64,000 bases of DNA from Richelia sinica FACHB-800. GTDB taxonomy: Bacteria > Cyanobacteriota > Cyanobacteriia > Cyanobacteriales > Nostocaceae. The translations under genes were made by a program, and so were the position numbers. Location: contig NZ_JACJTT010000001.1 of assembly GCF_014698825.1 (NCBI RefSeq), forward strand, positions 412,931 to 476,930. Reading direction: 5' to 3'. Positions 26,818 through 35,925 of the stretch are shown here, piece by piece. A model generated the notes under the pieces. The model had not been told where the DNA came from. It searched no databases and was given only the letters and a program-made list of their open reading frames with translations. How positions within the stretch are numbered: the stretch's first letter is position 1; every line of letters begins with the position of its first letter.

Positions 26818-27897
26818 ATGACACAATCTAAAATAGCTCTTATCACTGGTATTACTGGTCAGGATGGCTCTTATCTCAGTGAGTTTTTACTACAACAAGG
26901 TTATGAAGTCCATGGCATTATTCGTCGTACTTCTACCTTTAACACAGACCGGATTGATCACATGTATGAAGACCCTCATAAAGAGGGAGTGAGATTGTTT
27001 CTACACTATGGTGATTTAACAGACGGTACAACCTTGCGTCGGATTTTAGAAGAAGTTAAGCCGACGGAGATTTATAATTTGGGTGCTCAATCTCACGTGC
27101 GAGTCAGCTTTGATTCTCCAGAATATACGGTAGATGCAGTGGGAATGGGAACCCTGCGGTTATTAGAAGCTATTCGTGATTATCAGCAGCGAACTGGTAT
27201 TGAAGTTCGCTTCTATCAAGCGGGTTCTTCAGAAATGTTTGGTTTGGTACAAGCTGTACCTCAAAGTGAAACTACTCCTTTTTATCCCCGCAGTCCCTAT
27301 GCCTGTGCCAAAGTTTATGCTCACTGGCAAACGGTCAATTATCGTGAATCCTATGGTTTATTTGCCTGCAATGGCATTCTCTTTAACCATGAATCACCGA
27401 GAAGAGGTGAAACATTTGTAACACGTAAAATTACTAGAGCAGTAGCCCGCATTGTAGCTGGCAAACAGAAAAAATTATTTATGGGTAATTTGGATGCAAA
27501 ACGGGATTGGGGTTATGCGAAGGATTATGTACAAGCAATGTGGTTGATGTTACAGCAAAGTCAACCTGATGATTATGTCATTGCCACTGGAGAAACCCAT
27601 TCTGTGAAGGAGTTTTTAGATTTAGCCTTTGGTTATGTCAATCTCAATTGGCAAGATTATGTGGAATTTGACCAGCGTTATTTGCGTCCAGCAGAAGTAG
27701 ATTTGTTAATTGGCGATCCGACAAAGGCGAAACAAAAGCTAGGTTGGCAACCATCGGTAACTTTTCCAGAATTAGTGGGTTTGATGGTAGAGGCTGATTT
27801 ACAAGCTTTAGGTGTGACTTCTCCTAATGGTAATGGCAACCAAAAAACTAATGATTTTGCCACTATTCGCTCAGAATTAGGCTCTTTGCACTTGTAA
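26818..27897 (+). CDS. gmd: GDP-mannose 4,6-dehydratase
   Basis: A 359-residue extended-SDR enzyme converting GDP-mannose to GDP-4-keto-6-deoxymannose. Motifs: [19 protein letters not shown] (about 7-25), [26 protein letters not shown] with the catalytic Ser/Thr-Glu region, and [15 protein letters not shown] with Yxxx[15 protein letters not shown] and [15 protein letters not shown] are specific to GMD rather than to other dehydratases. I used ATG at 26818 ([11 protein letters not shown]). A TTG ten codons upstream is also in frame. The next gene, fcl, follows after 22 bases. Confidence 0.95.
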   Translation: MTQSKIALITGITGQDGSYLSEFLLQQGYEVHGIIRRTSTFNTDRIDHMYEDPHKEGVRLFLHYGDLTDGTTLRRILEEVKPTEIYNLGAQSHVRVSFDSPEYTVDAVGMGTLRLLEAIRDYQQRTGIEVRFYQAGSSEMFGLVQAVPQSETTPFYPRSPYACAKVYAHWQTVNYRESYGLFACNGILFNHESPRRGETFVTRKITRAVARIVAGKQKKLFMGNLDAKRDWGYAKDYVQAMWLMLQQSQPDDYVIATGETHSVKEFLDLAFGYVNLNWQDYVEFDQRYLRPAEVDLLIGDPTKAKQKLGWQPSVTFPELVGLMVEADLQALGVTSPNGNGNQKTNDFATIRSELGSLHL

Positions 27898-27919
27898 TTC
27901 CATCTTCCAGGAGAGAATA

Positions 27920-28864
27920 ATGGCTGATTTGGATTTGAAGAATAAACGCATTCTTGTCACTGGTGGCGGTGGTTTTCTCGGTCGTCAGGTGATAGATCAG
28001 TTGTGTGTAGCTGGGGCTGATCGTGAGAAAATTACTGTACCGCGATCGCGCGATTGTGATTTACGAGTGTGGGAAAACTGTCAACGAGCAGTTGACCAAC
28101 AGGATATTATCATTCACCTGGCTGCCCATGTGGGTGGTATCGGCTTGAATCGAGAAAAACCAGGAGAGTTATTTTACGATAACTTGATGATGGGAACCCA
28201 GCTAATTCATGCTGCATACCAAGGTGGTGTGGAAAAATTTGTCTGTGTAGGTACAATCTGCGCCTATCCCAAGTTTACCCCTGTCCCCTTTAAAGAAGAG
28301 GATTTGTGGAATGGTTATCCAGAGGAAACCAACGCCCCCTATGGTGTAGCGAAAAAGGCGCTGTTGGTCCAACTGCAATCTTATCGTCAGCAGTATAACT
28401 TTAACGGTATTTATTTATTACCAGTGAATTTATACGGGCCAGAAGATAATTTTGACCCCAGAAGTTCCCATGTCATCCCGGCTTTAATTCGCAAGGTGCA
28501 AGAAGCCCAAGCGAGAGGGGAAAAACAACTTCCTGTGTGGGGTGATGGTTCTCCTACCCGTGAGTTTCTCTACTCCACAGATGCCGCTAGAGGTATTGTG
28601 ATGGGAACTCAGTTTTACAATGATTCTGAACCTGTGAACTTGGGAACAGGTTATGAAATCTCCATTAAGGATCTAATCACATTGATTTGTGAATTGATGG
28701 AGTTTGACGGGGAAATTGTGTGGGAAACTGATAAGCCTAACGGTCAACCTCGTCGCTGTTTAGATACAGAAAGAGCAAAACAAGCTTTTGGGTTTACGGC
28801 CCAAGTTGATTTTCGCCAAGGTTTGAAAAATACAATTGATTGGTGGCGCAACCATGCCGCTTAA
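27920..28864 (+). CDS. fcl: GDP-L-fucose synthase
   Basis: A 314-residue bifunctional epimerase/reductase that turns the GMD product into GDP-L-fucose with NADPH. The Rossmann motif [15 protein letters not shown] (about 9-23), [20 protein letters not shown] (about 66-85), [16 protein letters not shown] and [13 protein letters not shown] (YxxxK, about 139) are all family-typical, as is [24 protein letters not shown] is seen eight bases before the ATG. It sits 22 bases after gmd and surely shares its transcript. The usual symbols are fcl or wcaG. Confidence 0.95.
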   Translation: MADLDLKNKRILVTGGGGFLGRQVIDQLCVAGADREKITVPRSRDCDLRVWENCQRAVDQQDIIIHLAAHVGGIGLNREKPGELFYDNLMMGTQLIHAAYQGGVEKFVCVGTICAYPKFTPVPFKEEDLWNGYPEETNAPYGVAKKALLVQLQSYRQQYNFNGIYLLPVNLYGPEDNFDPRSSHVIPALIRKVQEAQARGEKQLPVWGDGSPTREFLYSTDAARGIVMGTQFYNDSEPVNLGTGYEISIKDLITLICELMEFDGEIVWETDKPNGQPRRCLDTERAKQAFGFTAQVDFRQGLKNTIDWWRNHAA

Positions 28865-28879
28865 ATAATTAACATGTGA

Positions 28880-28900
28880 GGGTTTAGCAATGCTAAACCC
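28880..28900. repeat. GGGTTTAGCA palindrome (dispersed element)
   Basis: GGGTTTAGC-AAT-GCTAAACCC with flanking CTACA. A relative occurs at 58480-58500. It lies between fcl and the next gene, whose ATG follows 10 bases later. It has no U-tract, so it is probably a repeat rather than a terminator. Confidence 0.65.
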
Positions 28901-28909
28901 CTACAACCC

Positions 28910-29506
28910 ATGCAGAAATTAGATTTACCAATTAATAAAAAAGCACTGCGTCGTCATCTGTTAAAGATGCGTCGGTCGATGACGGTGACTGAGTGGAGAG
29001 AAAAGAGCGATCGCCTTTGCACCAATTTACAAAAATCCTTATTATTTAATCAAGCTCAGACTATTCTCGCCTATTTTAGTTTGCATCAAGAGCCTGACCT
29101 GAGTGTACTCTTAACAAACTCTCAAAAACGGTGGGGTTTTCCTCGTTGTGTAGATAAATCTCTACATTGGCACTATTGGCAACCTGAAGAACCTCTACAC
29201 AAAGGTGCTTACGACATTCTAGAACCCTCTCCCACAGCAAAAATAGTTGATGTAGAAGAAGTTGATTTAATTCTTGTCCCTTGTGTGGCTTGTGATGTCC
29301 AAGGGTTTCGCTTGGGTTACGGAGGAGGATACTATGACCGCTTGTTAAGTCATCCTCACTGGATAAATAAACCCACTATTGGTGTAGTTTTTGATTTTGC
29401 TTATTTTACCCAATTACCCGTTGAACCTTGGGACATACCCTTAAAAGCGGTGGTAACAGATGGGATAAATTCCGGTAAACCCTTAAATTTAAGTGAAATT
29501 AACTAA
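28910..29506 (+). CDS. 5-formyltetrahydrofolate cyclo-ligase
   Basis: A 198-residue MTHFS enzyme converting 5-formyl-THF to 5,10-methenyl-THF with ATP. The N-terminal KKALRRHLLKMRRSMT, the middle ILAYFSLHQEPDLSVLL and the C-terminal signature GFRLGYGGGYYDRLL (about 132-146) identify it. The last motif binds ATP. It stands between the fucose genes and the lipoxygenase on the same strand, with no functional link apparent. Confidence 0.93.
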   Translation: MQKLDLPINKKALRRHLLKMRRSMTVTEWREKSDRLCTNLQKSLLFNQAQTILAYFSLHQEPDLSVLLTNSQKRWGFPRCVDKSLHWHYWQPEEPLHKGAYDILEPSPTAKIVDVEEVDLILVPCVACDVQGFRLGYGGGYYDRLLSHPHWINKPTIGVVFDFAYFTQLPVEPWDIPLKAVVTDGINSGKPLNLSEIN

Positions 29507-29581
29507 TAATTTCCCCCAGATCACGCATAATTGTGCTTAAAGTTATAACAGCGTAACCATTTCAGCTAATTGGTATCTGAA

Positions 29582-31396
29582 ATGGGCAAGATTAGGCGTA
29601 GCTATTTTCCTACCTTTGTAGAACTGAAACATCAAGGAATTATTAGATATATGAGTTCACAATATTGGCAGGCTGTAGAAAAGAAATTCCAGTGGGAAGA
29701 CACCTACAGTAATCTACCTGGACATGTGAAAGGAGTGCCTAGAGGACAAGGTTTTCCCATTAAAAAAATCTTCACTTTTCTAGGGATGACCATCAAAGGC
29801 ATTATCGGTTTACTGATAGCCCAACTTTTACATCTTGTGCCTTATCTTTGGCAAAAATTAATTAAAGGAGAAATAGTTTTTACAGGCACAGCAGATTTTG
29901 GTTTACTGACTATTTTTGCTCAATTTAATGACTGGAATAGTTTAGATGAATTTAACGAATTTTTCCAACCTTGGACATTCTTCAAGAAACCAGATGTGGC
30001 CGAAGATTGGAATTCAGATATTGAATTTGGTCGTCAACGCTTGACAGGAATGAATCCTATATTAATTCGCAAATGTCAAGCTGATGATATTAGTCCCAGC
30101 AGCAATTTTCCTGTTACAGACGAACTAGTTAATCCCTTTCCTGGTCAAGATATCAATTTGGCAGCGGCAATACAAGCTAATCGCTTGTATATTTTAGATT
30201 TTCCCATCTTGAACCAAATTACTACGAAAATTTTGGAGGAGCAGTTAGGCAGATATCCACAATCTCCTAGTTGTCTGTTTTATCTAGATGATAAACAACA
30301 ACTAATTCCCATTGCGATTAAGTTGCAGTACGAACCAGATGCAGAACATCAGGCATATCGCCAAATTATCACCCATAAATCACCACCGGAAGATTGGCAA
30401 GCGGCAAAGGTGGCTGTAGCTAGTGCTGATGCTGCCTATCAAGGGGTAGTTTCTCATTTATTAAATACTCATCTGCTCATCGAAGCTTTTAGTGTTAGTA
30501 CCTATCGCAAAATTTCACCCAGCCACATACTTTATCAACTATTGACACCTCACTATTTCAACACATTAGCTATTAACAATATGGCACGGAATGTGTTTTT
30601 AGAAAGAGGAGGGTTTTTTGATGCCACTGGTGCATTAGGATATTATGGTTCCCGTGAACTCTTAAATCGTGGCTATAATGGTTATGAAAAAGTTGTTCCC
30701 AAACTAGAGTTTTATAAGCTAGCTTTGCCCTATGACTTGAAAAATCGCGATGTTTTAGATTTACCCAATTACTATTATCGCGATGATGCTTTATTAATGT
30801 GGAATGCTATCAAAGACTATGTAACAGAAGTTCTGCAAACACGTTATCAAACTGATGCCGATGTAGTTAGCGATCGCGAAGCGCAAGCTTGGAAAGAAGA
30901 ACTGATGACCAATGGTAACATTTATGGGTTATTGCCACCAGAACGAGACAATCAATTGAATAGTATACAGGCTTTAATTGACATAGTTACCAATGTGATT
31001 TTTATCGCCACTGCTCAACATGCAGCCGTCAACTTTGGTCAATATGACTATGCTGGTTGGGTTCCTAATAATCCCTTTGCACTTTATCAATCTTTCTCTG
31101 ATTTATTTACGACCAATTCTGCAAAAATTCCTCTCACCAAACGATTACCAAATCGTTTAGAAACCATTAAACAAATGGTATTGGTGAAGGTATTGACGAT
31201 GACACCTCCCCACTCTAGTCAATCGTTGTTAACCTTAGATAATCCCTTCTCTGATACTTCTGCCAAACAAGTATTTGAGAAATTCCAGCAGCGTCTCCAA
31301 GAAATCGAAACGCAAATCAGTCAACGCAACTCTTCCCTTTCCAAACCTTATATTTACCTTCTTCCTTCACGTATTCCCCAAAGTATTGCTATCTAG
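29582..31396 (+). CDS. Lipoxygenase (non-heme iron dioxygenase)
   Basis: A 604-residue lipoxygenase that would insert O2 into polyunsaturated fatty acids. All five expected iron ligands are visible (numbered from this ATG): His292 and His297 in SHLLNTHLLIEAF, His480 and Asn484 in ATAQHAAVNFGQY, and the C-terminal Ile604. WQAAKVAVASADAAYQ and ISPSHILYQLLTPHYFNTLAIN also fit. The plant-type N-terminal PLAT domain is missing, as in other bacterial enzymes. A hydrophobic stretch near 66-90 (GIIGLLIAQLLHLVPYLW) could associate with membranes. Starts: ATG 29582, or ATG 29651 which gives MSSQYWQAVEKKF. Region- and stereospecificity cannot be read off. A terminator follows 35 bases after the stop codon. 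Confidence 0.93.
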   Translation: MGKIRRSYFPTFVELKHQGIIRYMSSQYWQAVEKKFQWEDTYSNLPGHVKGVPRGQGFPIKKIFTFLGMTIKGIIGLLIAQLLHLVPYLWQKLIKGEIVFTGTADFGLLTIFAQFNDWNSLDEFNEFFQPWTFFKKPDVAEDWNSDIEFGRQRLTGMNPILIRKCQADDISPSSNFPVTDELVNPFPGQDINLAAAIQANRLYILDFPILNQITTKILEEQLGRYPQSPSCLFYLDDKQQLIPIAIKLQYEPDAEHQAYRQIITHKSPPEDWQAAKVAVASADAAYQGVVSHLLNTHLLIEAFSVSTYRKISPSHILYQLLTPHYFNTLAINNMARNVFLERGGFFDATGALGYYGSRELLNRGYNGYEKVVPKLEFYKLALPYDLKNRDVLDLPNYYYRDDALLMWNAIKDYVTEVLQTRYQTDADVVSDREAQAWKEELMTNGNIYGLLPPERDNQLNSIQALIDIVTNVIFIATAQHAAVNFGQYDYAGWVPNNPFALYQSFSDLFTTNSAKIPLTKRLPNRLETIKQMVLVKVLTMTPPHSSQSLLTLDNPFSDTSAKQVFEKFQQRLQEIETQISQRNSSLSKPYIYLLPSRIPQSIAI

Positions 31397-31430
31397 GATT
31401 TGACATTAATTCGACAATTACTAATTTCTA

Positions 31431-31470
31431 AAAATGTACACAGATATTATGCTTTTTGTGTACATTTTTT
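31431..31470 (+). terminator. Rho-independent terminator after the lipoxygenase gene
   Basis: AAAATGTACACA (31431-31442) pairs with TGTGTACATTTT (31457-31468), followed by further T residues. Stem 12 bp, loop 14 bases. It lies 35 bases after the stop codon. An open frame across it (31434-31652) has no other support. Confidence 0.8.
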
Positions 31471-31674
31471 ATAGGAATGGGCAAGATATTGAGCTTATTC
31501 TAGAGTCTGCCATACAACCTATTTTTCTGCAAAAGTCACAATTTTTGCGCTCTTTTTTGCAACTTGGCACGAAACAAAAAAATATTTATGCTCCAGGCCT
31601 ATTTGTCCCCAGACATGGGATGCTATTAAAGTTGCTAATTTTTAACGTTTAATTTTTAATTTTTAATTGTCACG

Positions 31675-32589
31675 ATGTCTGTAATTTCCACTGTTACTGT
31701 TAGAGTTCCCGCCACAACTGCTAACTTGGGGCCTGGTTTTGACTGTATTGGCGCAGCTTTAGGACTATACAACGAAGTTAAATTTACTTCCTTAGATGGG
31801 GAAGGCTTAATTATTCAAGTGGCTGGTGTAGAAGCCGAAAAAGTACAAACAGATGAAACAAATCTGCTTTATCAAGCTTTTGCCAAATTCTACAGATATA
31901 TAGAAAAAACACCACCCGCAGTCAAAATAGAGATTGAGTTGGGTGTACCTTTAGCCAGAGGGTTGGGAAGTTCGGCCACAGCTATTGTTGGTGGTTTGGT
32001 GGCTGCAAATCAATTAGCTGGTTCACCTTTGTCAACATTACAGGTGATGGAATTAGCGATCGCTATGGAAGGCCATCCTGATAATGTAGTACCAGCTTTA
32101 ATTGGCGGTTGTCGTCTTGCTGCTACCAGTGCTACTGGTTGGGAAATTTGTGATGTACCTTGGCATGAACATATCATTCCTGTAGTAGCCATTCCTGATT
32201 TTGAGCTTTCCACCTCCCAAGCACGGCAAGTTTTACCCACCGAATATAGTCGCGCTGATGCCATTTTTAATGCTGCCCATTTAGGTTTATTATTACGTGG
32301 TTTAGCCACTGGTAAGGCTGAATGGTTGCAAGCGGCTTTACAAGATAAATTACATCAACCCTATCGTCAAGCTTTAATTCCCGGTTACGCTGCTGTGGAA
32401 GCTGCTGCTGTAGATGCTGGTGCTTACGGGATGGTCATTAGTGGTGCTGGGCCGACTTTGTTAGCCTTAACTGATGCAGACCATACACAAGCTGTTACCG
32501 CAGCCATGGCCAATGCTTGGAAGCAACAGGGGATAATATCAATTGTGCGATCGCTCCCCATTGATATGCAAGGGGCAGTAGTTTTGTAA
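31675..32589 (+). CDS. thrB: Homoserine kinase
   Basis: A 304-residue GHMP kinase phosphorylating homoserine in threonine synthesis. [18 protein letters not shown] (about 9-26) is the substrate loop. [21 protein letters not shown] (about 91-111) is the ATP-binding GHMP motif. [19 protein letters not shown] near 245-263 is the C-terminal motif 3. It is a single gene with its own upstream region. Confidence 0.95.
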   Translation: MSVISTVTVRVPATTANLGPGFDCIGAALGLYNEVKFTSLDGEGLIIQVAGVEAEKVQTDETNLLYQAFAKFYRYIEKTPPAVKIEIELGVPLARGLGSSATAIVGGLVAANQLAGSPLSTLQVMELAIAMEGHPDNVVPALIGGCRLAATSATGWEICDVPWHEHIIPVVAIPDFELSTSQARQVLPTEYSRADAIFNAAHLGLLLRGLATGKAEWLQAALQDKLHQPYRQALIPGYAAVEAAAVDAGAYGMVISGAGPTLLALTDADHTQAVTAAMANAWKQQGIISIVRSLPIDMQGAVVL

Positions 32590-32677
32590 TTCGTAATTAA
32601 CAAAATCTAGCTTTGCATAATTGTACAAAGAAACTAGGAAGGAGCGAAGCGATCACACTTGGGTTTTCTGCGTTTGT

Positions 32678-32862
32678 AAGACTTACGCAAAATATCTCTC
32701 AAACCCTCTTACCTATCTCTACGCCATGCTGCGTATTAGTGTAGTTACCATAAATAAGACACAGTTTAACGCTAGTATCTTCTCTTCGAGACGCTTCGCG
32801 TTAGTGGAGCTTTAGCTTTAGCGATACGTGGTTTATTCTTTTGTAACTTCTGGGTAAGTCCT
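32678..32862. repeat. MITE-like element with imperfect terminal inverted repeats
   Basis: The left end AAGACTTACGCA and the inverted right end AGGACTTACCCA (reverse complement of 32851-32862) match at 10 of 12 positions and bound 185 bases. Inside is a copy of the dispersed CGAGACGCTTCGCGTTAG motif (32788-32805). No transposase is encoded. It lies between thrB and the accessory patch. Confidence 0.5.
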
Positions 32863-32900
32863 AATTTGATTGGTTAGGTAGCTTAAAGATTTATATTACA

Positions 32901-33080
32901 CTATGTTGTTTTTAAAAACTGGGTAACTGGGTAGGGAGTAAAATCAAATTCTTCTCCACACAATTGAGAAATCCTCTCGTTGATTTCTTTGTGTTCTTTT
33001 CTTGCTAATCCACGGTTATATACTTGTTCATTTAATTCGATGTTCTGAAGTAGAAATTTGACTGCTTCTTCATCAAATAG
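32901..33080 (-). pseudogene. Separated 3' part of the HEPN-protein gene (after an in-frame TAA)
   Basis: In the same frame as 33081-34205, 59 sense codons follow the TAA stop before the next stop (TAG). They read as ordinary protein: LFDEEAVKFLLQNIELNEQV, then YNRGLARKEHKEINERI and a tail with FDFTPYPVTQFL. Bases 33081-33083 (TAA) therefore look like a nonsense mutation, and the ancestral protein was about 434 residues. Alternatives are a chance open frame or a sequencing error. Confidence 0.6.
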
Positions 33081-34205
33081 TTAAAGATAAGGAGATATAG
33101 CTTGCTGAAATCGAGAGTCTGCTTCATTGTAACTCCTGCTTGAACAGTAGTAACTAGATAGTATGCGACAAAACAAGTGTTGCCATTCTTCTGTATCAGA
33201 TATCTCAAGTAAGAACTTTAACTGTTCATCCTTAAAATCAAAATGAGTGTCACCTTCCACCAAGGATAAGATATCTTCAGAATAAGCTTTTAAACTATCC
33301 TTTAGAAACCATCCACAAATTTTACCTATATTAGTATTCTCAACATGATGCTGTATTTTAAGTTGAGCATCTTCATTAAGAAGATCATAAATTTTTGTAT
33401 TTTTCGATAGATAATAAACTAAATAATCTAAGATTTTTGGATCTGATGAAACATTACTATAGTAGTCTTTTTCTCCTGATATTTTTTCTAAAATTCTTTC
33501 ATGATTTTGATTTCCAATCACTTCAAGTGTTTGGAAATTAATTTTTCTATTTTTTATGCAGTCATTGTTATCAAGTTTAAATACTAATTTCCACAATTTT
33601 CTATAAATGGAAAGTTGAACTTCAGTTTTAAGTTTACTTAAGTATCGGCTATTCACATATCTTTTGACTTTTTCTCTACTATTGAGTGCTGCTGCCGATT
33701 CGGCAATATCATCCAAAAGTTCATCAATTATTTTTTGTGTGTAGAAAGGAGGCTTTATGAGCAAACCCTCCAGAGTATTTCTGATTAGCGATCTCACAGT
33801 TTCCTTATTTGGCCTATGCAATTCTCTGTCTGCATTTAATGTAGGGTGAGCAGACAAGTGGCGTTGCTTTTGAAGATATAACAAATTTTCATATTCTGCG
33901 CGATCTAGCAGGGCTGTCTTTTCATGAATCTCCTTAATTAGTTTAAGTTCCCAAGAAGCTGATTTAGGATCACTATTTTGCAATGCTGTAAGCTCATTAA
34001 GAATTGATCTTGCAACTGTATCTTGGTGTAAATCAGCAAGACTTTCAAGTTTATAAACTATATCACAAACAGCAACAGACCAAAGCATCACTACAGCAGA
34101 ACGATAATTACCATTGTGGTATGAAGAGAGAACCTCTTGAAAATAATCCTTAGTTTTGCCGTAATGTATTCTTTCCGAAAAACTTTCTAAAGAAAATTCT
34201 GTCAT
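33081..34205 (-). CDS. HEPN-like protein of unknown function, probably shortened by a nonsense mutation
   Basis: A 374-residue, mostly helical protein. Near residues 26-56 it reads SSYHNGNYRSAVVMLWSVAV and DIVYKLESL. QKQRHLSAHPT holds R115-x4-H120, the RX4H signature of HEPN ribonucleases and abortive-infection proteins. RSLIRNTLEGLLIKPPF follows. I do not know a named family for the whole protein. The gene is AT-richer than its neighbours and sits beside a toxin-antitoxin pair in divergent orientation, which fits an accessory or defence role. ATG at 34205 is preceded by an in-frame GTG. A stop codon cuts the frame 59 codons before a second stop. Confidence 0.75.
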   Translation of the reverse strand: MTEFSLESFSERIHYGKTKDYFQEVLSSYHNGNYRSAVVMLWSVAVCDIVYKLESLADLHQDTVARSILNELTALQNSDPKSASWELKLIKEIHEKTALLDRAEYENLLYLQKQRHLSAHPTLNADRELHRPNKETVRSLIRNTLEGLLIKPPFYTQKIIDELLDDIAESAAALNSREKVKRYVNSRYLSKLKTEVQLSIYRKLWKLVFKLDNNDCIKNRKINFQTLEVIGNQNHERILEKISGEKDYYSNVSSDPKILDYLVYYLSKNTKIYDLLNEDAQLKIQHHVENTNIGKICGWFLKDSLKAYSEDILSLVEGDTHFDFKDEQLKFLLEISDTEEWQHLFCRILSSYYCSSRSYNEADSRFQQAISPYL

Positions 34206-34379
34206 CACAAATAATTACCCCATTCTATTTTTCCAGATGGTCGGATATCTAAATTTGTAATTGTATCGTAGATGAGGTATAGTTATTTATATATGATTAA
34301 ATTACCCCCTAACCTTTGCGTGATAGCCGCTCTTGTCAGTTGATTTGACGAAAGGAATTTAATTTTATCCGACTAATTT

Positions 34380-34610
34380 ATGAACTACCGAGATTACATC
34401 ACGATTGAACCAAATAAACGCGGTGGTAAACCTTGCGTGCGTGGTTTGCGGATAACGGTTTATGAAGTGCTTGAGTACCTAGCTTCTGATATGACAGAAG
34501 CAGAGATACTTGAAGACTTTCCCGATCTAACACGGGAAGATTTTAAAGCCTGTATTGCATATGCAGCTGACCGCGAACGTCGGTTTATGAATGTGCCAAT
34601 GTCCGCATGA
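34380..34610 (+). CDS. DUF433 family protein, putative antitoxin
   Basis: A 76-residue protein of the DUF433 family. NYRDYITIEPNKRGGKPCVR (about 2-21), GLRITVYEVLEYLASDMTEA and EILEDFPDLTREDFKACIAYAADRE are the family pattern, a small winged-helix-like DNA-binding fold. DUF433 genes usually precede DUF5615 PIN-like genes and are taken as VapB-type antitoxins. Here the next ATG overlaps its stop by four bases (ATGA), so the pair is translationally coupled. Confidence 0.9.
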   Translation: MNYRDYITIEPNKRGGKPCVRGLRITVYEVLEYLASDMTEAEILEDFPDLTREDFKACIAYAADRERRFMNVPMSA

Positions 34611-34939
34611 AATTACTTTTTGACGAAAATCTCTCTCCCAAGTTGCCACTGCATTTGACTGACCTTTTTCCAAATTCCCTCCACGTCCGAGATGTTGACA
34701 TGAAATCAACTATCGATCCAATAGTTTGGGATTATGCAAAGTCTAATGATTTGATGATTGTCTCAAAAGACGCGGATATGCACGACCTCAGCTTAGTATT
34801 TGGGAATCCACCAAAAGTTATTTGGATTCGGCTTGGTAACTGTTCAACTTCACAAGTTGAAAATTTGCTGCGTCAAAGTTTTGACATGATCACATTATTT
34901 TACCAAGACAAGAATTTATCACTGCTTGCCTTACCATAA
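34607..34939 (+). CDS. DUF5615 PIN-like protein, putative toxin
   Basis: A 110-residue PIN-like protein (DUF5615). The acidic residues of a PIN active site are visible: MKLLFDENLSPKLP (Asp6, Glu7), VRDVDMKSTIDPIVWDYAK and VSKDADMHDLSLVFG (Asp near 56 and 58). ENLSPKL is diagnostic for this group. Such proteins are predicted RNases of VapC-type toxin-antitoxin systems. The start codon lies inside the end of the DUF433 gene. Confidence 0.9.
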   Translation: MKLLFDENLSPKLPLHLTDLFPNSLHVRDVDMKSTIDPIVWDYAKSNDLMIVSKDADMHDLSLVFGNPPKVIWIRLGNCSTSQVENLLRQSFDMITLFYQDKNLSLLALP

Positions 34940-35074
34940 AACTCTGGTTGGGTTTTGTACCTCAAGACAGTCGCTAAATTTATTATATTTTCAGCCGATA
35001 TTGTAGTGCGATCTCCTAGTATTATTTCTCTACTGTGATACCTGACTATTGAAGAAAAGGAGCATTTACTGTCA

Positions 35075-35892
35075 ATGACCAATAAAAAAGATATGCTCGC
35101 TAGAACAGAGGCAGTTTTTAATTCTGCATCTGATAACTTTGATGCTCCAGCATTATCATTTTGGGATCGCTTTGGACAACGAACCATTGATAGACTTTCT
35201 CTTCGTCATGGCGATCGCGTTTTGGATGTTTGTTGTGGAACTGGTGCTTCTGCTATTCCCGCTGCATTATTGGTAGGTACAACAGGAAAGGTACTAGGAA
35301 TAGATATTGCTGAATCTCTTTTACAACTGGGACGGAAGAAGTCAAAACAACAAGGTCTGGAAAATATCGAGTTTCAATCTGGAGATTTTGAAAATCTAGG
35401 TTTACCAAACGAAAGTTTTGATGCCATTGTTTGTGTGTTCGGAATTTTCTTTGTTCCTGATATGGTTGCAGCGATTCGGGAACTTTGGCGTATGGTTCGT
35501 CCTGGTGTAAGCTAGCTATTACTTCCTGGGGAAAAGATGTCTTTGAACCCGCTAGTCAAATATTTTGGAATGCAGTTGAGGCTGAACGTCCAGATTTAGT
35601 TAAAAAATTTACACCTTGGGATCGGATTAGTGATCCTACTTCCCTACAAGCATTACTAGAAGCTGGTGGTGCTACACAGGTAGAGGTGTTTGCAGAAGCA
35701 AATACTCATGAACTGACTAGCCCTGAAGATTGGTGGACAATGGTTTTGGGTGGTGGACTTAGAGGTACAATTGATCAGCTTGAACCGGATGCCAGAGAGC
35801 GTGTCCGCCAAGTAAATCTGCATTTCCTTCAAGCTCATGATGTTCACGCACTGAAGGTAAATGTTTTATATGCGATCGCTAAGAAGCAATAA
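35075..35892 (+). pseudogene. Class I SAM-dependent methyltransferase, split by a one-base frameshift
   Basis: Codons from ATG 35075 encode a methyltransferase: VLDVCCGTGASAIPAALLVG (motif I), VLGIDIAESLLQLG, FQSGDFENLGLPNESFDAIVC and ELWRMVRPG. There the frame ends with GVS-stop at 35515. The next frame continues exactly where the family should go on, LAITSWGKDVFEPASQIFW, to 35892. Around 35501-35510 the DNA reads CCTGGTGTAAGC, where CCTGGTGGTAAGC would restore MVRPGGKLAITSWG. So one G seems lost near 35507. The joined protein would have about 272 residues. Either a true pseudogene or a base-calling error. Confidence 0.85.
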
Positions 35893-35925
35893 CGGCTTGT
35901 TCACCTATCCTGAATCATTACATAC

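Noticed and set aside
31434..31652. 72-codon plus-strand frame
   Set aside because: It starts inside the terminator of the lipoxygenase gene and has no ribosome binding site or motif.
32621..32815. 64-codon plus-strand frame
   Set aside because: It lies mostly in the MITE-like repeat.
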